DNA from: an uncultured Eubacteriales bacterium
GTDB taxonomy: Bacteria; Bacillota; Clostridia; Lachnospirales; Lachnospiraceae
Reading direction: 5' to 3'
NCBI GenBank assembly: GCA_900318405.1
Contig: ONKP01000007.1
Span: 1-40,521 of the forward strand
DNA: 40,521 bases
Positions 30,205 through 39,290 of this stretch are shown here, piece by piece (within the stretch, counting starts at the first letter, position 1; each line of letters opens with the position of its first letter). A program made the translations under genes and the position numbers. Below the pieces are notes generated by a model, which was given only the letters and a program-made list of their open reading frames with translations, was not told where the DNA came from and ran no database searches.

Positions 30205-31569
30205 TCATTTTTCCGCCATGCTCTGTGCGCTGAAATGCAGCGTGATCTTCGTGCCCTTGCCGGCATCACTCTCCGTCTCGATCTGCGCGCCGTGAATCGC
30301 CGCGCAGTGTTTCACGATGGAAAGTCCCAGGCCGGTACCGCCGACCGCCTTCGAATGGCTCTTGTCCACACGGTAGAACCGTTCAAAAATACGCTCGACG
30401 TCCTTCTCCGGTATTCCGATACCGGTATCACTCACCTGCAGGTCGACACCGCCCGTCGTCAGATTCTTTTTCACCGTCACAACGGCCTTCCCGCCTTCGC
30501 GGTTGTACTTGATCGCATTGTCCGCGAGATTGTAGATCATCTCGGACAGCAGACGGCGGACGCCACGGATCTCTGCTTTTTCGCCTGCTGACATGAGAAG
30601 GACATCCTTCTTATCAGCAGCATTCTGCAGCACATGGATATTTTCCTGCACCAGGGCGTTGAGATCGACCGTTTCCCATTCATAGGTCACGGATCCGTCA
30701 TCGAGCTGACTCAGCCGTATGATATCATTGACCAGTGTGATCAGGCGGCTCGCCTCGTCATAGATGGAACGGGAGAATTCCTTCACCATATTTTTCGGCA
30801 CACTTCCGTCCATCATCAGCTCGGCAAAGCCGGAAATGGACGTCAGCGGCGTCTTCAGCTCATGGGATACATTCGCCGTGTATTCCCGGCGGTATTTTTC
30901 TGCCCGCTCCATCTCCGTGCGCTGCTGTTCGCGGATCTCGTTCTGCTGTGCCTGAATCTTATCGATCAGTGGTTTCAGTTCCTCATAGGTGGCGTTATTT
31001 CCCGGATGATCCAGGTCGATCTCGTTCAGCGGACGCAGAATGATCTGCGATACTTTCATCGAGAGAAACATCGACAGCAGAACGATAACCATAAACATTA
31101 CGACAGCCGGACGGATCAGTCCCGAAAATACCGCCCAGATGGACTCCTGATCAATAGCCACACGAAGGACTGTGCCGTCGCTGAGTTTTTCGGCGTAATA
31201 TATGGTCTCGATCATCAGTGTGTCAGAACGCCGGACGCTGCTGCCGCTGCCTTTTTTCAGTGCCTGCTGGAATTCTGCCCTGTTGCTGTGATTTTCCATG
31301 GTGTCGACGTTTGCCTGATTGTCATACAGCACTTTTCCGTCTCCGGCAATCCAGGTAATCCTCTTATCTGTTCCGACATCCTCCAGTTTTTTCAGGTAGG
31401 ATTCTCCTGTCTCCTCCACACCGGGGCGGATCATATTTGCCGTCTCCTTCAGTTCGTCTTCGGAACGCCCTTCCATAAACTGGAAAAGCACAAAAGCCGT
31501 AACCACCATCGTCAGAAGGCAGATGATAACAGATATCACAAATGTAGATTTAAAAATTTTCCGGCTCAT
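30205..31569 (-). CDS. PhoR-like sensor histidine kinase
   Basis: 454 residues. Two membrane helices (about 8-31 and 154-172) flank an extracellular sensor domain of about 120 residues. Then come a short linker, the H-box with phospho-acceptor His236 (VSHELKTPLTS), N-box (IYNLADNAIKYN), G1 (DTGIGIPEKD) and G2 (GGTGLGLSIVKHC). The order matches PhoR/WalK-like kinases, but no PAS or clear HAMP domain is seen. ATG 31569 is preceded by AAAGGCGG. It follows the response regulator by 17 bases on one transcript. Phosphate as the signal is inferred from the Pho-box-like promoter. Confidence 0.9.
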   Translation of the reverse strand: MSRKIFKSTFVISVIICLLTMVVTAFVLFQFMEGRSEDELKETANMIRPGVEETGESYLKKLEDVGTDKRITWIAGDGKVLYDNQANVDTMENHSNRAEFQQALKKGSGSSVRRSDTLMIETIYYAEKLSDGTVLRVAIDQESIWAVFSGLIRPAVVMFMVIVLLSMFLSMKVSQIILRPLNEIDLDHPGNNATYEELKPLIDKIQAQQNEIREQQRTEMERAEKYRREYTANVSHELKTPLTSISGFAELMMDGSVPKNMVKEFSRSIYDEASRLITLVNDIIRLSQLDDGSVTYEWETVDLNALVQENIHVLQNAADKKDVLLMSAGEKAEIRGVRRLLSEMIYNLADNAIKYNREGGKAVVTVKKNLTTGGVDLQVSDTGIGIPEKDVERIFERFYRVDKSHSKAVGGTGLGLSIVKHCAAIHGAQIETESDAGKGTKITLHFSAQSMAEK

Positions 31570-31586
31570 CAATAAGAACCGCCTTT

Positions 31587-32432
31587 CTATCCGACATTAC
31601 TTTCCAGTTTATAGCCGATTCCCTTGACCGTCTTGATATAACCGCCCGCCTTGTCGCCGAGTTTGACACGGAGTTTCCGAATATGCACATCGAGTGTTCT
31701 GGATTCCCCGTAATACTCACCCCATACGCGGCTGAGCAGTTCTTCCCGCGGCACGACCCTTCCCTCTGCCTCCAGGAGCGTGATCAGCAGACAGTATTCT
31801 TTATAGGAGAGTTCTACATCCTCGTCATCGGCGCGGATGATGTGACGTCCCGGATCTACATACAGCTTCCCGACCTCGTAGATCTCGCTCTCTTCTTCCC
31901 GTCGGTGGCTCCGACGGAGAACCGCACGCAGCCGCGACGTCAGTTCAACGATGCCGAATGGCTTCGATATATAATCATCAGCGCCCATATCCAGACCGTT
32001 GGCCTTGTCATATTCACTGTCCCGCGCCGTCAGCATGATAACCGGAAGGTTTTCTGTCGCTCTGTTCTTGCGGATCTTTTTCAAAATGGTGAGGCCGTCT
32101 TCTTCCGGCAGCATGATGTCCAGCAGTACAAGTGCCGGTATCTGCTGATCCATCGCCTTGTGAAAGCTCCTCGGCTCGCCGAAACCGCTCACCTCGTAAC
32201 CTTCGCGCTCGAGCGCATAGCTTACCAGTTTTCGGATGTTATCATCGTCCTCCAGAATATAGATCAGCGGCGTTTCCTGGCCGAGAAGCTCGGCTGCGCC
32301 GACCTTTCCGTGATGATTCTCCTCTTCATGGAACTCTTTTTCTTTTTTACCTGCTGTCTTTTCGGCTTTTACTGCTTTTCCGTTCTTCCCCTGACGTCCT
32401 GTCTTCTCTTTGTCCGTATTTTTCTCAGCCAT
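31587..32432 (-). CDS. PhoP-like (OmpR family) response regulator with Lys/Glu-rich N-terminal extension
   Basis: 281 residues, about 50 more than usual. Residues 1-54 form a charged Lys/Glu-rich segment (MAEKNTDKEKTGRQGKNGKA and on). Then the receiver domain (LIYILEDDDNIRKLV; phosphorylated Asp105 in LVLLDIMLPEEDG; Lys in ISKPFG) and a winged-helix DNA-binding domain (VWGEYYGESRTLDVHIRKLR, TVKGIGYKLE). ATG 32432 has GAGG seven bases upstream; starting at the receiver domain would leave no ribosome site. Promoter with TTWACA boxes upstream suggests autoregulation. Confidence 0.92.
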   Translation of the reverse strand: MAEKNTDKEKTGRQGKNGKAVKAEKTAGKKEKEFHEEENHHGKVGAAELLGQETPLIYILEDDDNIRKLVSYALEREGYEVSGFGEPRSFHKAMDQQIPALVLLDIMLPEEDGLTILKKIRKNRATENLPVIMLTARDSEYDKANGLDMGADDYISKPFGIVELTSRLRAVLRRSHRREEESEIYEVGKLYVDPGRHIIRADDEDVELSYKEYCLLITLLEAEGRVVPREELLSRVWGEYYGESRTLDVHIRKLRVKLGDKAGGYIKTVKGIGYKLESNVG

Positions 32433-32497
32433 TGCCTGTCCTCTTTCAATGTAAAGTTTCCGCACGGATTAGCTCTTTCCGCAAGTCCGGAGGTGTT

Positions 32498-32580
32498 TGT
32501 AAACATCTTACTCTATGTAAATTCATTGTAAAGTTTTCACTGTTAACTCCAAAAGTATCAGTGTGTTAACGCAATGTAAA
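32498..32580 (-). promoter_or_regulatory. Six TTWACA boxes (Pho-box-like) and promoter of the two-component operon
   Basis: On the minus strand TTTACA/TTAACA occurs at 32575-32580, 32564-32569, 32541-32546, 32527-32532, 32516-32521 and 32498-32503. Two pairs have exactly 11-base spacing (TTTACA-N5-TTAACA and TTTACA-N5-TTTACA), the arrangement of PhoP boxes in Bacillus. The box at 32527 can also serve as -35, with TAAGAT 16 bases downstream as -10. This fits autoregulation by the encoded PhoP-like protein. Confidence 0.7.
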
Positions 32581-32632
32581 CATTTTCGTTAAAAAAAGCT
32601 TTCGCAGCGACCGGCTCACTTCTCACGTAAAA

Positions 32633-32666
32633 AGAGGGCCGGAGCCTTATACAGGCCCGGTCCTCT
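32633..32666 (-). terminator. Terminator of the GH31 gene
   Basis: AGAGGACCGG pairs with CCGGCCCTCT (one G-U), with an inner GCCT/AGGC, and is followed by TTTTT on the minus strand. It ends the sugar-locus transcript about 30 bases after the GH31 stop. Confidence 0.85.
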
Positions 32667-32695
32667 GCAGTGATCACAATGAAATCCTCCAATTG

Positions 32696-35230
32696 TCATA
32701 TGTTCATGCGCATCTCTCTGCCGTCATAATGCAGGTGTGCGGTCGTCTCGCCGTCGGACACCACGATATCCCGTCCTGCCAGACCGCCGTCAAATGTATG
32801 TGCTGACGAACCGATGGACAGAACGCGCTGCTGCTGATCATATGTCATGTCGATCTGATTGAAGATGCCTTTCTCATAGCCATAGTCATCGCCGGCATCT
32901 TCATACCACAGGAAATGCATCGGCGAAGAAATACTGCCGTGATAAGGATACAGCCGCAGATGAAGTGGAGCGTCTGCCTTTTCTTCGGCATATGTCAGTT
33001 CTTCTTCCATCGGAAGGATACTGCCCTCCCGCACGAATACCGGGATATGCCCGATCGGCGCATCCACCGTGATCTCCTGCCCGCCCGGATAATATTCGCC
33101 GGTGTAATAATCGTACCAGCCGGTTGTTTCTCCTGCATGCAGTGAAGTCCTGCGGCCATCAGCTTTATCTGCTGACACAGCACCTGCCGACGCATCGACT
33201 GCCTGTGCTGTGGTCGGAAGATATACCTTCCAGGTATGCGGCCGGTCGAGCTTTTTTCCGCCGATATCGTAGTACATCGGCTCCGTCACCGGACAGATGA
33301 GCAGGCTGTGACCGAACATGTACTCTGTCCCGCACGCAGCCGCTTTCGGATCTTCCGGGAAATCAAAGAGCAGGCTCCGCATCATGGTGTCGTTCTGCTG
33401 CACGACCTGACCCGCCATCGAATAGATATACGGCATCAGGCAGTAGCGATTCCGGATTGTCTCCGCAAGGGCATCATAGAACATCGTTCCTTTTTCACCG
33501 AACTGCCAGATCTCGCGCGGCGTATCGGTGCCGTGTGAGCGGAACATCGGAAGGAACGAGCCGAACTCAAACCATCTCGTGTACAGCTCGCGGTACGCCG
33601 GATCGTCGACGCCTTCCTCGTAATCGCCGTGCCAGAACCATTTCATGAACGGATCGTTCGCACAGTCGCAGCCTCTGTGTTTCCAGTTTTTATGCACGAC
33701 GAAAAATCCGCCGATGTCAAATGTCCAGTACGGCATGCCGCTCATCGCCATGTTCAGGCCCTCGGCGATCTGCGCCTTCATGACATCCCAGCGCGCAGAG
33801 ACATCGCCGGACCAGAGCATCGTGCCGTATTTCTGGCTGCCGGCATACCCGGAGCGCGTCAGGTTCAGCACGCGCTTATCAGGCGCCGCCTTTCTCTGAT
33901 TTTCAAAAATACCCTCGGCGTGCGCAACGGCATAGAGATTGGCCCTGTCCGCGCCGAGAAACTTCTTGTGTTCCTCTCCTACGAGCCGGAATCTCTCCCA
34001 GGGCTCACGGCGATGCGGACCATTCCAGTCCGGGCCGGAAAAAGGCTCCGTGGAATCGCACCACCAGGAATCAAAGCCGCCGGAGAAAAGCTCCCGCTCG
34101 CACTGTTTCCAGTACAAAGCCCTCGCTTCCTCACTGAAGGCGTCGTATGTTGCGAGATCGTTCAGCATGTGACCGGCCGCCATCATTTCTTCATAATCCC
34201 GTGTGCCGGAATTCATGTTCGGCCATACGGAGACCATGGAATGCACATGCATGTCATGCAGACGACGCGATGCATCCTTCATATCCGGATAGCGTTCCGG
34301 ATCCAGCGTCTTGCAGCCCCAGTCATCCCCCGGCCAGGTCTTCCAGTCCTGTACGACGCAGTCCAGTCCGACGCCGCGCTTACGGTATTCCGCTGCCGTC
34401 TGCACGAGTTCCTCCTGCGACGTATATTTTTCTTTCGACTGGATATAGCCGAAGGCCCACTTCGGCAGCATCGCCGCGCGCCCCGTCAGACGACGAAAGT
34501 CATCCACCAGACCGGCCGCTGTATCCGACGCACAGAAATAGTAGTCCAGCTGTTCCACGGTATCACACCAGAGGTAGGACCCCCGCTCATCGTCATTCCA
34601 GGTCATGAGCGAACCGCAGTCGACGAGAATCGCATAGCCGGCATCCGACATAAAAAATGGAATGGGGATGCGCATATTGTGCTGATAGAGGTACTGCACA
34701 TGGCCGCGATAGTCATAAATTCCCTCTTCTCCCTGCCCGAGACCGTGAATCCTCTCATCGGGTGCGAAGCAGAAGGCAAGCTTGGCGCTGTACGCGCGAT
34801 GGTCTTCCACGGCGTGGAGATTATCAATGAAATTCCGCTCGCCGTCGACCGTTTTGACACGCCGGATCTTCGGTGCTTCGCTTCCCGTCGTCCAGACCAT
34901 GTAAGAGATCTCCGTCAGTTCCTTATCCCCTTCTGTCAGAAGAACTTTTCCGTCCGCGCGGCGGATCCAGACGAAACGCCCGTCTTCGCGATTCACGCGA
35001 AGGGTCAGCCCTTTCGTACTGATCTCTGTGCCGTCTTCCATATCCTTTACTGTCAGCGGAACCTGTGTACGCATGACGCCGATCGGCGATGCATCATTTT
35101 TTTCTTCATGCAGAGAGTATACACAGCGCATTACGCTGTCACTGATGCCGCAGATTCTGAGCACACCCTCGTCGGTGGACAGACGGACTTCTGTGCTGTC
35201 GGCAGATATCTCGTATTTTAAAATCTTCAC
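32696..35230 (-). CDS. Glycoside hydrolase family 31 (alpha-xylosidase/alpha-glucosidase type)
   Basis: 844 residues. Retaining GH31 enzymes remove terminal alpha-xylose or alpha-glucose. N-terminal beta-sandwich (to about 250), then the catalytic barrel with nucleophile Asp392 (SWWCDSTEPFSG) and acid/base Asp476 (LWSGDVSARWD), then C-terminal beta domains. No signal peptide, so it acts in the cytosol on imported oligosaccharides. The WxDxTEP pattern is seen in bacterial alpha-xylosidases, but the substrate is not certain. GTG at 35230 is chosen because AGGAG lies ten bases upstream; the ATG ten codons earlier (35260) has no ribosome site. It follows the permease genes on the same strand after a 300-bp gap. 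Confidence 0.92.
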   Translation of the reverse strand: MKILKYEISADSTEVRLSTDEGVLRICGISDSVMRCVYSLHEEKNDASPIGVMRTQVPLTVKDMEDGTEISTKGLTLRVNREDGRFVWIRRADGKVLLTEGDKELTEISYMVWTTGSEAPKIRRVKTVDGERNFIDNLHAVEDHRAYSAKLAFCFAPDERIHGLGQGEEGIYDYRGHVQYLYQHNMRIPIPFFMSDAGYAILVDCGSLMTWNDDERGSYLWCDTVEQLDYYFCASDTAAGLVDDFRRLTGRAAMLPKWAFGYIQSKEKYTSQEELVQTAAEYRKRGVGLDCVVQDWKTWPGDDWGCKTLDPERYPDMKDASRRLHDMHVHSMVSVWPNMNSGTRDYEEMMAAGHMLNDLATYDAFSEEARALYWKQCERELFSGGFDSWWCDSTEPFSGPDWNGPHRREPWERFRLVGEEHKKFLGADRANLYAVAHAEGIFENQRKAAPDKRVLNLTRSGYAGSQKYGTMLWSGDVSARWDVMKAQIAEGLNMAMSGMPYWTFDIGGFFVVHKNWKHRGCDCANDPFMKWFWHGDYEEGVDDPAYRELYTRWFEFGSFLPMFRSHGTDTPREIWQFGEKGTMFYDALAETIRNRYCLMPYIYSMAGQVVQQNDTMMRSLLFDFPEDPKAAACGTEYMFGHSLLICPVTEPMYYDIGGKKLDRPHTWKVYLPTTAQAVDASAGAVSADKADGRRTSLHAGETTGWYDYYTGEYYPGGQEITVDAPIGHIPVFVREGSILPMEEELTYAEEKADAPLHLRLYPYHGSISSPMHFLWYEDAGDDYGYEKGIFNQIDMTYDQQQRVLSIGSSAHTFDGGLAGRDIVVSDGETTAHLHYDGREMRMNI

Positions 35231-35319
35231 CTGTAAAACACTCCTGTTATCTTTGTTCATGTCAGAATTGTATGAGCTGCGGATTGCTCCGTACTTCGCA
35301 CTTCCGCAATCCTATGATG

Positions 35320-35378
35320 CAGGTGTCATAAGTAAGTATGATAACCGGATCGCTACGCGCTGCGCGCTCTCGCGATCC
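35320..35378 (+). repeat. Dispersed repeat, copy B
   Basis: 59-bp copy of the element at 16687-16741: CAGGTGTCATAAGTAAGTAT, then GATAAC and the GGATCGC ... GCGATCC palindrome. It differs by a four-base AGTA insertion and one substitution. Here the sequence continues into GC-rich noncoding DNA. Confidence 0.85.
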
Positions 35379-35504
35379 TCCCTCAGCTCGGGCTCTCGTG
35401 TGGCTTCGCCCCACTACGCCCTCGCTAAGGGGGCGTGTCAATAAGTCATTCACCCACTTTTGCACAAGTGCAACGTGGGTGATGACTTTTGACACTGTTA
35501 TCAT
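35337..35504. mobile_element. MITE-like noncoding element bounded by inverted ATGATAAC
   Basis: ATGATAAC near 35338-35345 faces GTTATCAT near 35497-35504, enclosing about 166 bp. The inside holds the dispersed repeat and a long imperfect inverted repeat (35435-35495; GTGTCAA ... TTGACAC, TCACCCAC ... GTGGGTGA). No coding potential. It sits between the permease gene and the GH31 gene. Its nature as a mobile element is inferred. Confidence 0.4.
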
Positions 35505-35520
35505 CCTATATATACAATTA

Positions 35521-35552
35521 CAGGCGGAGACAGCGACTGCTGTCCCCGCCTG
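35521..35552 (-). terminator. Stem-loop after the permease genes
   Basis: CAGGCGGGGACAGC pairs with GCTGTCTCCGCCTG (14 bp, one G-U) around AGTC, ten bases after the permease stop. There is no T run, so it may be a partial terminator or an mRNA-stabilising end before GH31. Confidence 0.65.
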
Positions 35553-35562
35553 CATGTGCATA

Positions 35563-36390
35563 TCAGCCCTTCACTGCACCTGCATTGGTACCGGAAACCA
35601 GATACTTCTGTCCGACCGCGTAGATGATCAGTACAGGGATGACCGTCATCACGATATCCGCGAAGATCATGTTCCAGTAACTCGTGTTCCGGCCAAAGAA
35701 CTGGTACACGGACATTGTCACCGGGAAGAGGTTACTCTTCGTGGACAGGTAAAGAGGTGTCATGAAGTCATTCCACACGCCCATGAACTCCAGAATGAAG
35801 CAGGTCACGAGCGTCGGCTTCATCATCGGAGCTGCCACCATAAAAAACATCTGCATCGGACTCGCGCCATCCAGGATTGCTGCCTCATCCATCGACTTCG
35901 GAACCGTCTCCACAAAACTGTAGATCGTGAACACGCAGAACGGAATCATCATGGCTGTATAGACGACGATAATGCCGAGTCTGGTATTCGTGAGATGGAA
36001 CCACTGGAACACGCGGACGAGCGTTACGTAGTTCACAGGGAAAAACAAACCGCAGATAATGAAATAATAGATAAAATTATTGATCTTCGTGCGGTTCCTG
36101 GAGAGCACGAACGAAGCCATCGCGCAGAGCATAACGCCCAGGAAGGTAGCCACACCCGCATAAAGCAGGGAGTTCAGGAGTCCCTTCAGGAGATTCGCCT
36201 TCTGAATGACATCCAGATAGTTGGAAAACTGCCATACATCCGGAAATCTCAGATTCATCCTGGCCGATTCACTTCTCGTCTTAAAGGAGTTGATCACGAC
36301 CATATAGCAGGGCACAAGAACGATCAGGGTAAGCAAAATACATACAATCTGCTTAATGATCGAGGACGGCTTTATTTTTCTCCTTTTCAT
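35563..36390 (-). CDS. CUT1 sugar ABC transporter permease (MalG/GanQ-like)
   Basis: 275 residues with six membrane helices and the EAA loop (SMDEAAILDGASPMQMFFMV) that contacts the ATPase. It ends LVSGTNAGAVKG, the usual MalG-type C-terminus. Its ATG overlaps the stop of the partner permease by four bases (ATGA), so they are translationally coupled. No ATPase gene is nearby; Firmicutes often share one MsmX-type ATPase among such transporters. Confidence 0.95.
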   Translation of the reverse strand: MKRRKIKPSSIIKQIVCILLTLIVLVPCYMVVINSFKTRSESARMNLRFPDVWQFSNYLDVIQKANLLKGLLNSLLYAGVATFLGVMLCAMASFVLSRNRTKINNFIYYFIICGLFFPVNYVTLVRVFQWFHLTNTRLGIIVVYTAMMIPFCVFTIYSFVETVPKSMDEAAILDGASPMQMFFMVAAPMMKPTLVTCFILEFMGVWNDFMTPLYLSTKSNLFPVTMSVYQFFGRNTSYWNMIFADIVMTVIPVLIIYAVGQKYLVSGTNAGAVKG

Positions 36391-37271
36391 GCTGCATCCT
36401 CCTCCTTTGTTCTCATCTGCTTAACGATCAGGAATCCGACAACCGCCGATACGGCGAGCAGCAGAGATGAAAGTGCTGTCGAGACACCGTACTTTCCGCT
36501 GCCGTACAGCTCATATACATACGTTGTGATGACTTCGGTCGCATGACCGGGTCCGCCGTTCGTGAGCACATAGATGATATCGAATACCTTGAGTCCGTAG
36601 GTCACGCCAAATACGACATTGATCATGATCGCGCCGCGCATCATCGGCAGCGTCACATAGCGCAGTCTCTGCCAGAAATTTGCGCCGTCGATCCTCGCCG
36701 CTTCGTAGTATTCCTTCGGAATCGCATTCAGGCCGGCGATGAAGATCGTCATGACATAGCCGATGCCTCTCCAGGCGTCGACCATGTATACGGATTTCCA
36801 CACCACATGCAGATCGGACAGCCACTTCTGTTTGGCAAAGCCCATATGCAGAAAATCCAGTGTGTTGTTCAGAAGGCCGTTGCTGTAATTGAACACCGAG
36901 GTAAAAATCAGTCCGATAACGACGAAGGGAAGAATAGACGGCAGGTAAAATACCGTCCGGTAAAAGTTTTTCCCTCTCACACTCTCCTGCAGAAGAATTG
37001 CCAGAAACAGCGCCGGAATGATCTTCACGATGTTAGAGATGATCGTAAATTTCAGCGTGTTCAGGATACCATTCGCATACTGGCTTTTACCACTGAAGAT
37101 CTCACTGTAATTTTTCAGACCCACGAAGTGCAGTCCGTTCTTCGGCGTCATTCTGCTCCAGTCCGTAAAGGAATAAAACACACCGAGCACAGACGGCAGC
37201 AGGAAGAAAAGTATATAGAGGATCAGAGGAATGGCTACGAACCACCACGGATATACCTTCTTCTTATTCAC
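36387..37271 (-). CDS. CUT1 sugar ABC transporter permease (MalF-like)
   Basis: 294 residues with six membrane helices (YPWWFVAIPLILYILFFLLP at the first) and the EAA loop EYYEAARIDGANFWQRLRYV. It forms the membrane channel with the next permease. The start is GTG at 37271, with AAGGAGG seven bases upstream. It follows the substrate-binding protein gene by 380 bases. Confidence 0.95.
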   Translation of the reverse strand: MNKKKVYPWWFVAIPLILYILFFLLPSVLGVFYSFTDWSRMTPKNGLHFVGLKNYSEIFSGKSQYANGILNTLKFTIISNIVKIIPALFLAILLQESVRGKNFYRTVFYLPSILPFVVIGLIFTSVFNYSNGLLNNTLDFLHMGFAKQKWLSDLHVVWKSVYMVDAWRGIGYVMTIFIAGLNAIPKEYYEAARIDGANFWQRLRYVTLPMMRGAIMINVVFGVTYGLKVFDIIYVLTNGGPGHATEVITTYVYELYGSGKYGVSTALSSLLLAVSAVVGFLIVKQMRTKEEDAA

Positions 37272-37651
37272 GATATTCCTCCTTCGCCATCGTCATCCCT
37301 GTGACCGGTCCGGCAGAAGCCTGCGATCATCACGGCACCGCCTTGTTACCTTCATCAGGGAGATGCATATCTGTATAATCCCATGTGCATCCGTCATCAG
37401 ACTGACCACCCTGTGGCTGCAGCTCAATTTCAGGATACGAAAGGTTTTCTACATAACAGCAGTTACAGAAACAGGGTGGGGCATGCGGGCCGCAGCTGTT
37501 GCAGCCCCATGCCCCGTCCTCATGTCATTCATTCAGATCCTGTACGCATCTCTGCGTCATGCAGAATCTATGTTTCATATTGTGGTTTCAAATTTTTCCA
37601 GACGCTGATGCTGCAGTGCATCAGAGAGACAGTTTTCATATCCTGTCGGCA
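37272..37651 (-). other. 380-bp spacer with hairpin between binding-protein and permease genes
   Basis: The main feature is a stem (37478-37515) with GGGGCATG/CATGCCCC arms and inner pairs. On the minus strand it is followed by ACCCTGTTTCTG, a weak T run. Partial termination here would give more binding protein than permease, as in many CUT1 operons. No gene is seen in the rest. Confidence 0.6.
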
Positions 37652-39160
37652 TCACTGCCAGTTAGAATCGCCCGCTGTGGCAGCCGCCTCAGCACGGTTG
37701 CTGTCCATATTCTTCAGGACATCGTTTGCTTCCATGGAGCCCTGGCAGAAGGAGATCATATCCTCGCCGAACTGCATCCAGTAGTCGTTGGTGTACTTCG
37801 TGCCTGTCTGAAGAACCGGAACGCCCATCTTGTCAGGATCAACGGACTTCATGAATTCTTCCTCTTCCGGCAGCCAGTGCTGTTCGATATCCACATTCAC
37901 GTCAAGGTTGGTGTAGGACGGTGAATTGTCAAGGATCTCCTGCAGACTTTCCGGTGTGCATACAAACTGGAAGAATGCCTTTACGAGATCAGGATCCTGT
38001 GCGCCGCTGTAACCGAACATCGTAGGGCCGGCCGGGTTGGTCGGATACCAGGTGTTGTCGCCGAGCGGGATCAGGAACATGCCGAACTCATCGGAGGTAC
38101 CGGTCTCATCCTGGATCTGTTTGATGAAGGAGGAGTTAGCCATAGCCATTGCACAGGTGCGGTCGCCGAATTCATTGACCAGGTTGCTGGAATCCGTGCC
38201 GATCCAGTCCTCACCGAAATATCCTGCATCGGAGAGTTCCTTGAACTCGTTGAGAACTTCGAGCATCTTCTTGTTGTCAGCAAACGTAGCCTTGTTGGTA
38301 TTCAGGTCATCATAGAGATTCGGGTTGTCCTCGGTATAAACGCCGCCGATCTGGAAGAATGCCAGCTGATGCTGCCAGCCGTCAGCGCCCGGCATGAACC
38401 ACGGCGTGATGCCTGCGTCGGCGATGGTCTTGCAGTCCGCCTTAAACTCTTCGTAGGTCGTCGGAGCTTCCTTGATGCCCAGTTCGTTGAACAGGGTCTT
38501 GTTGTAAACCATCACGTACTCAGGTGAGTTATGCCAGATCTGCAGGCCATAGAGCTTGTCATTGTAAATGCAGGATGCCTGACGGGTTTTCGGCATAACA
38601 TTCTGCCAGTCAGCGCCGGTAAAATCGATGCAGTAGCTCTCAGGATCTACAATCTGAGACTCGATGGCGAACGGGTTGGACTGAATCCAGAAGATATCCG
38701 GGCACTGTCCGTTGGACAGATCGGACTGAAGCACATCACTGTACTGGTCTGCAGGAATCGTCTGCAGATCAACGGTTACGCCGTACGTATCCTCAAATCT
38801 CTTGATCGTCGCGTCATAACGGTTGTCCATCCAGCCGGCGGATACGAGAATACTGAGCGTCTCGCCATCGAACTGCCCATTATTCGGTACCGCCTCTACT
38901 ACAACATTATCGCTGCTGGAAGAAGATGCTGATGTGGATGCAACTTCTTCTGTTGCCGATGTGGCAGCTACTGACTCAGAGGAAGAGGAGCTCTCCTCCT
39001 GGGTGGATTCTGCCGAAGCGGATGACGATGAAGCTGCGGGAGCTGCTGAAGCAGCTGACTCCGCCGCTGCCGATGATGAAGATGAGCTGCTGCCGCAGCC
39101 GGCCAGCATACTGACTGCCATGGCCCCACAAAGAACTGCTGAAACGACTTTCCTTTTCAT
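37652..39160 (-). CDS. Sugar-binding lipoprotein of the CUT1 ABC transporter
   Basis: 502 residues of the extracellular solute-binding family 1. Signal peptide with lipobox LAGC (Cys22), then about 70 residues rich in Ser, Ala and Glu as a flexible stalk. The binding domain follows (LSILVSAGWMDNRYDATIKR, CPDIFWIQSNP, LYGLQIWHNSPEYVMVYNK). AGGAGG lies six bases before the ATG at 39160. With the GH31 enzyme downstream, the ligand is probably an alpha-xyloside or alpha-glucoside oligosaccharide. Confidence 0.95.
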   Translation of the reverse strand: MKRKVVSAVLCGAMAVSMLAGCGSSSSSSSAAAESAASAAPAASSSSASAESTQEESSSSSESVAATSATEEVASTSASSSSSDNVVVEAVPNNGQFDGETLSILVSAGWMDNRYDATIKRFEDTYGVTVDLQTIPADQYSDVLQSDLSNGQCPDIFWIQSNPFAIESQIVDPESYCIDFTGADWQNVMPKTRQASCIYNDKLYGLQIWHNSPEYVMVYNKTLFNELGIKEAPTTYEEFKADCKTIADAGITPWFMPGADGWQHQLAFFQIGGVYTEDNPNLYDDLNTNKATFADNKKMLEVLNEFKELSDAGYFGEDWIGTDSSNLVNEFGDRTCAMAMANSSFIKQIQDETGTSDEFGMFLIPLGDNTWYPTNPAGPTMFGYSGAQDPDLVKAFFQFVCTPESLQEILDNSPSYTNLDVNVDIEQHWLPEEEEFMKSVDPDKMGVPVLQTGTKYTNDYWMQFGEDMISFCQGSMEANDVLKNMDSNRAEAAATAGDSNWQ

Positions 39161-39262
39161 ACCTTTCCTCCTTACAACACCCAACACATTTGTTACTATG
39201 CCCGGCTCCCCTTCCCGGAAGCCGAACCGGTCAGCATTCTTAATTCGTCGAATCGCCGGCCA

Positions 39263-39290
39263 CTTATATGATGATTCTTATTTTATTCAA
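39263..39290 (-). promoter_or_regulatory. Probable promoter of the sugar-transport operon
   Basis: TTGAAT (39285-39290), 16 bases and TATAAG (39263-39268) on the minus strand, about 100 bases before the binding-protein gene. The AT-rich region 39291-39480 upstream is where the AraC regulator would bind; I see no clear repeat there. Confidence 0.45.

Noticed and set aside
33629-35221. Plus-strand open frame of 530 codons opposite the GH31 gene
   Set aside because: Antisense to a clear GH31 enzyme, with no ribosome site or domain.
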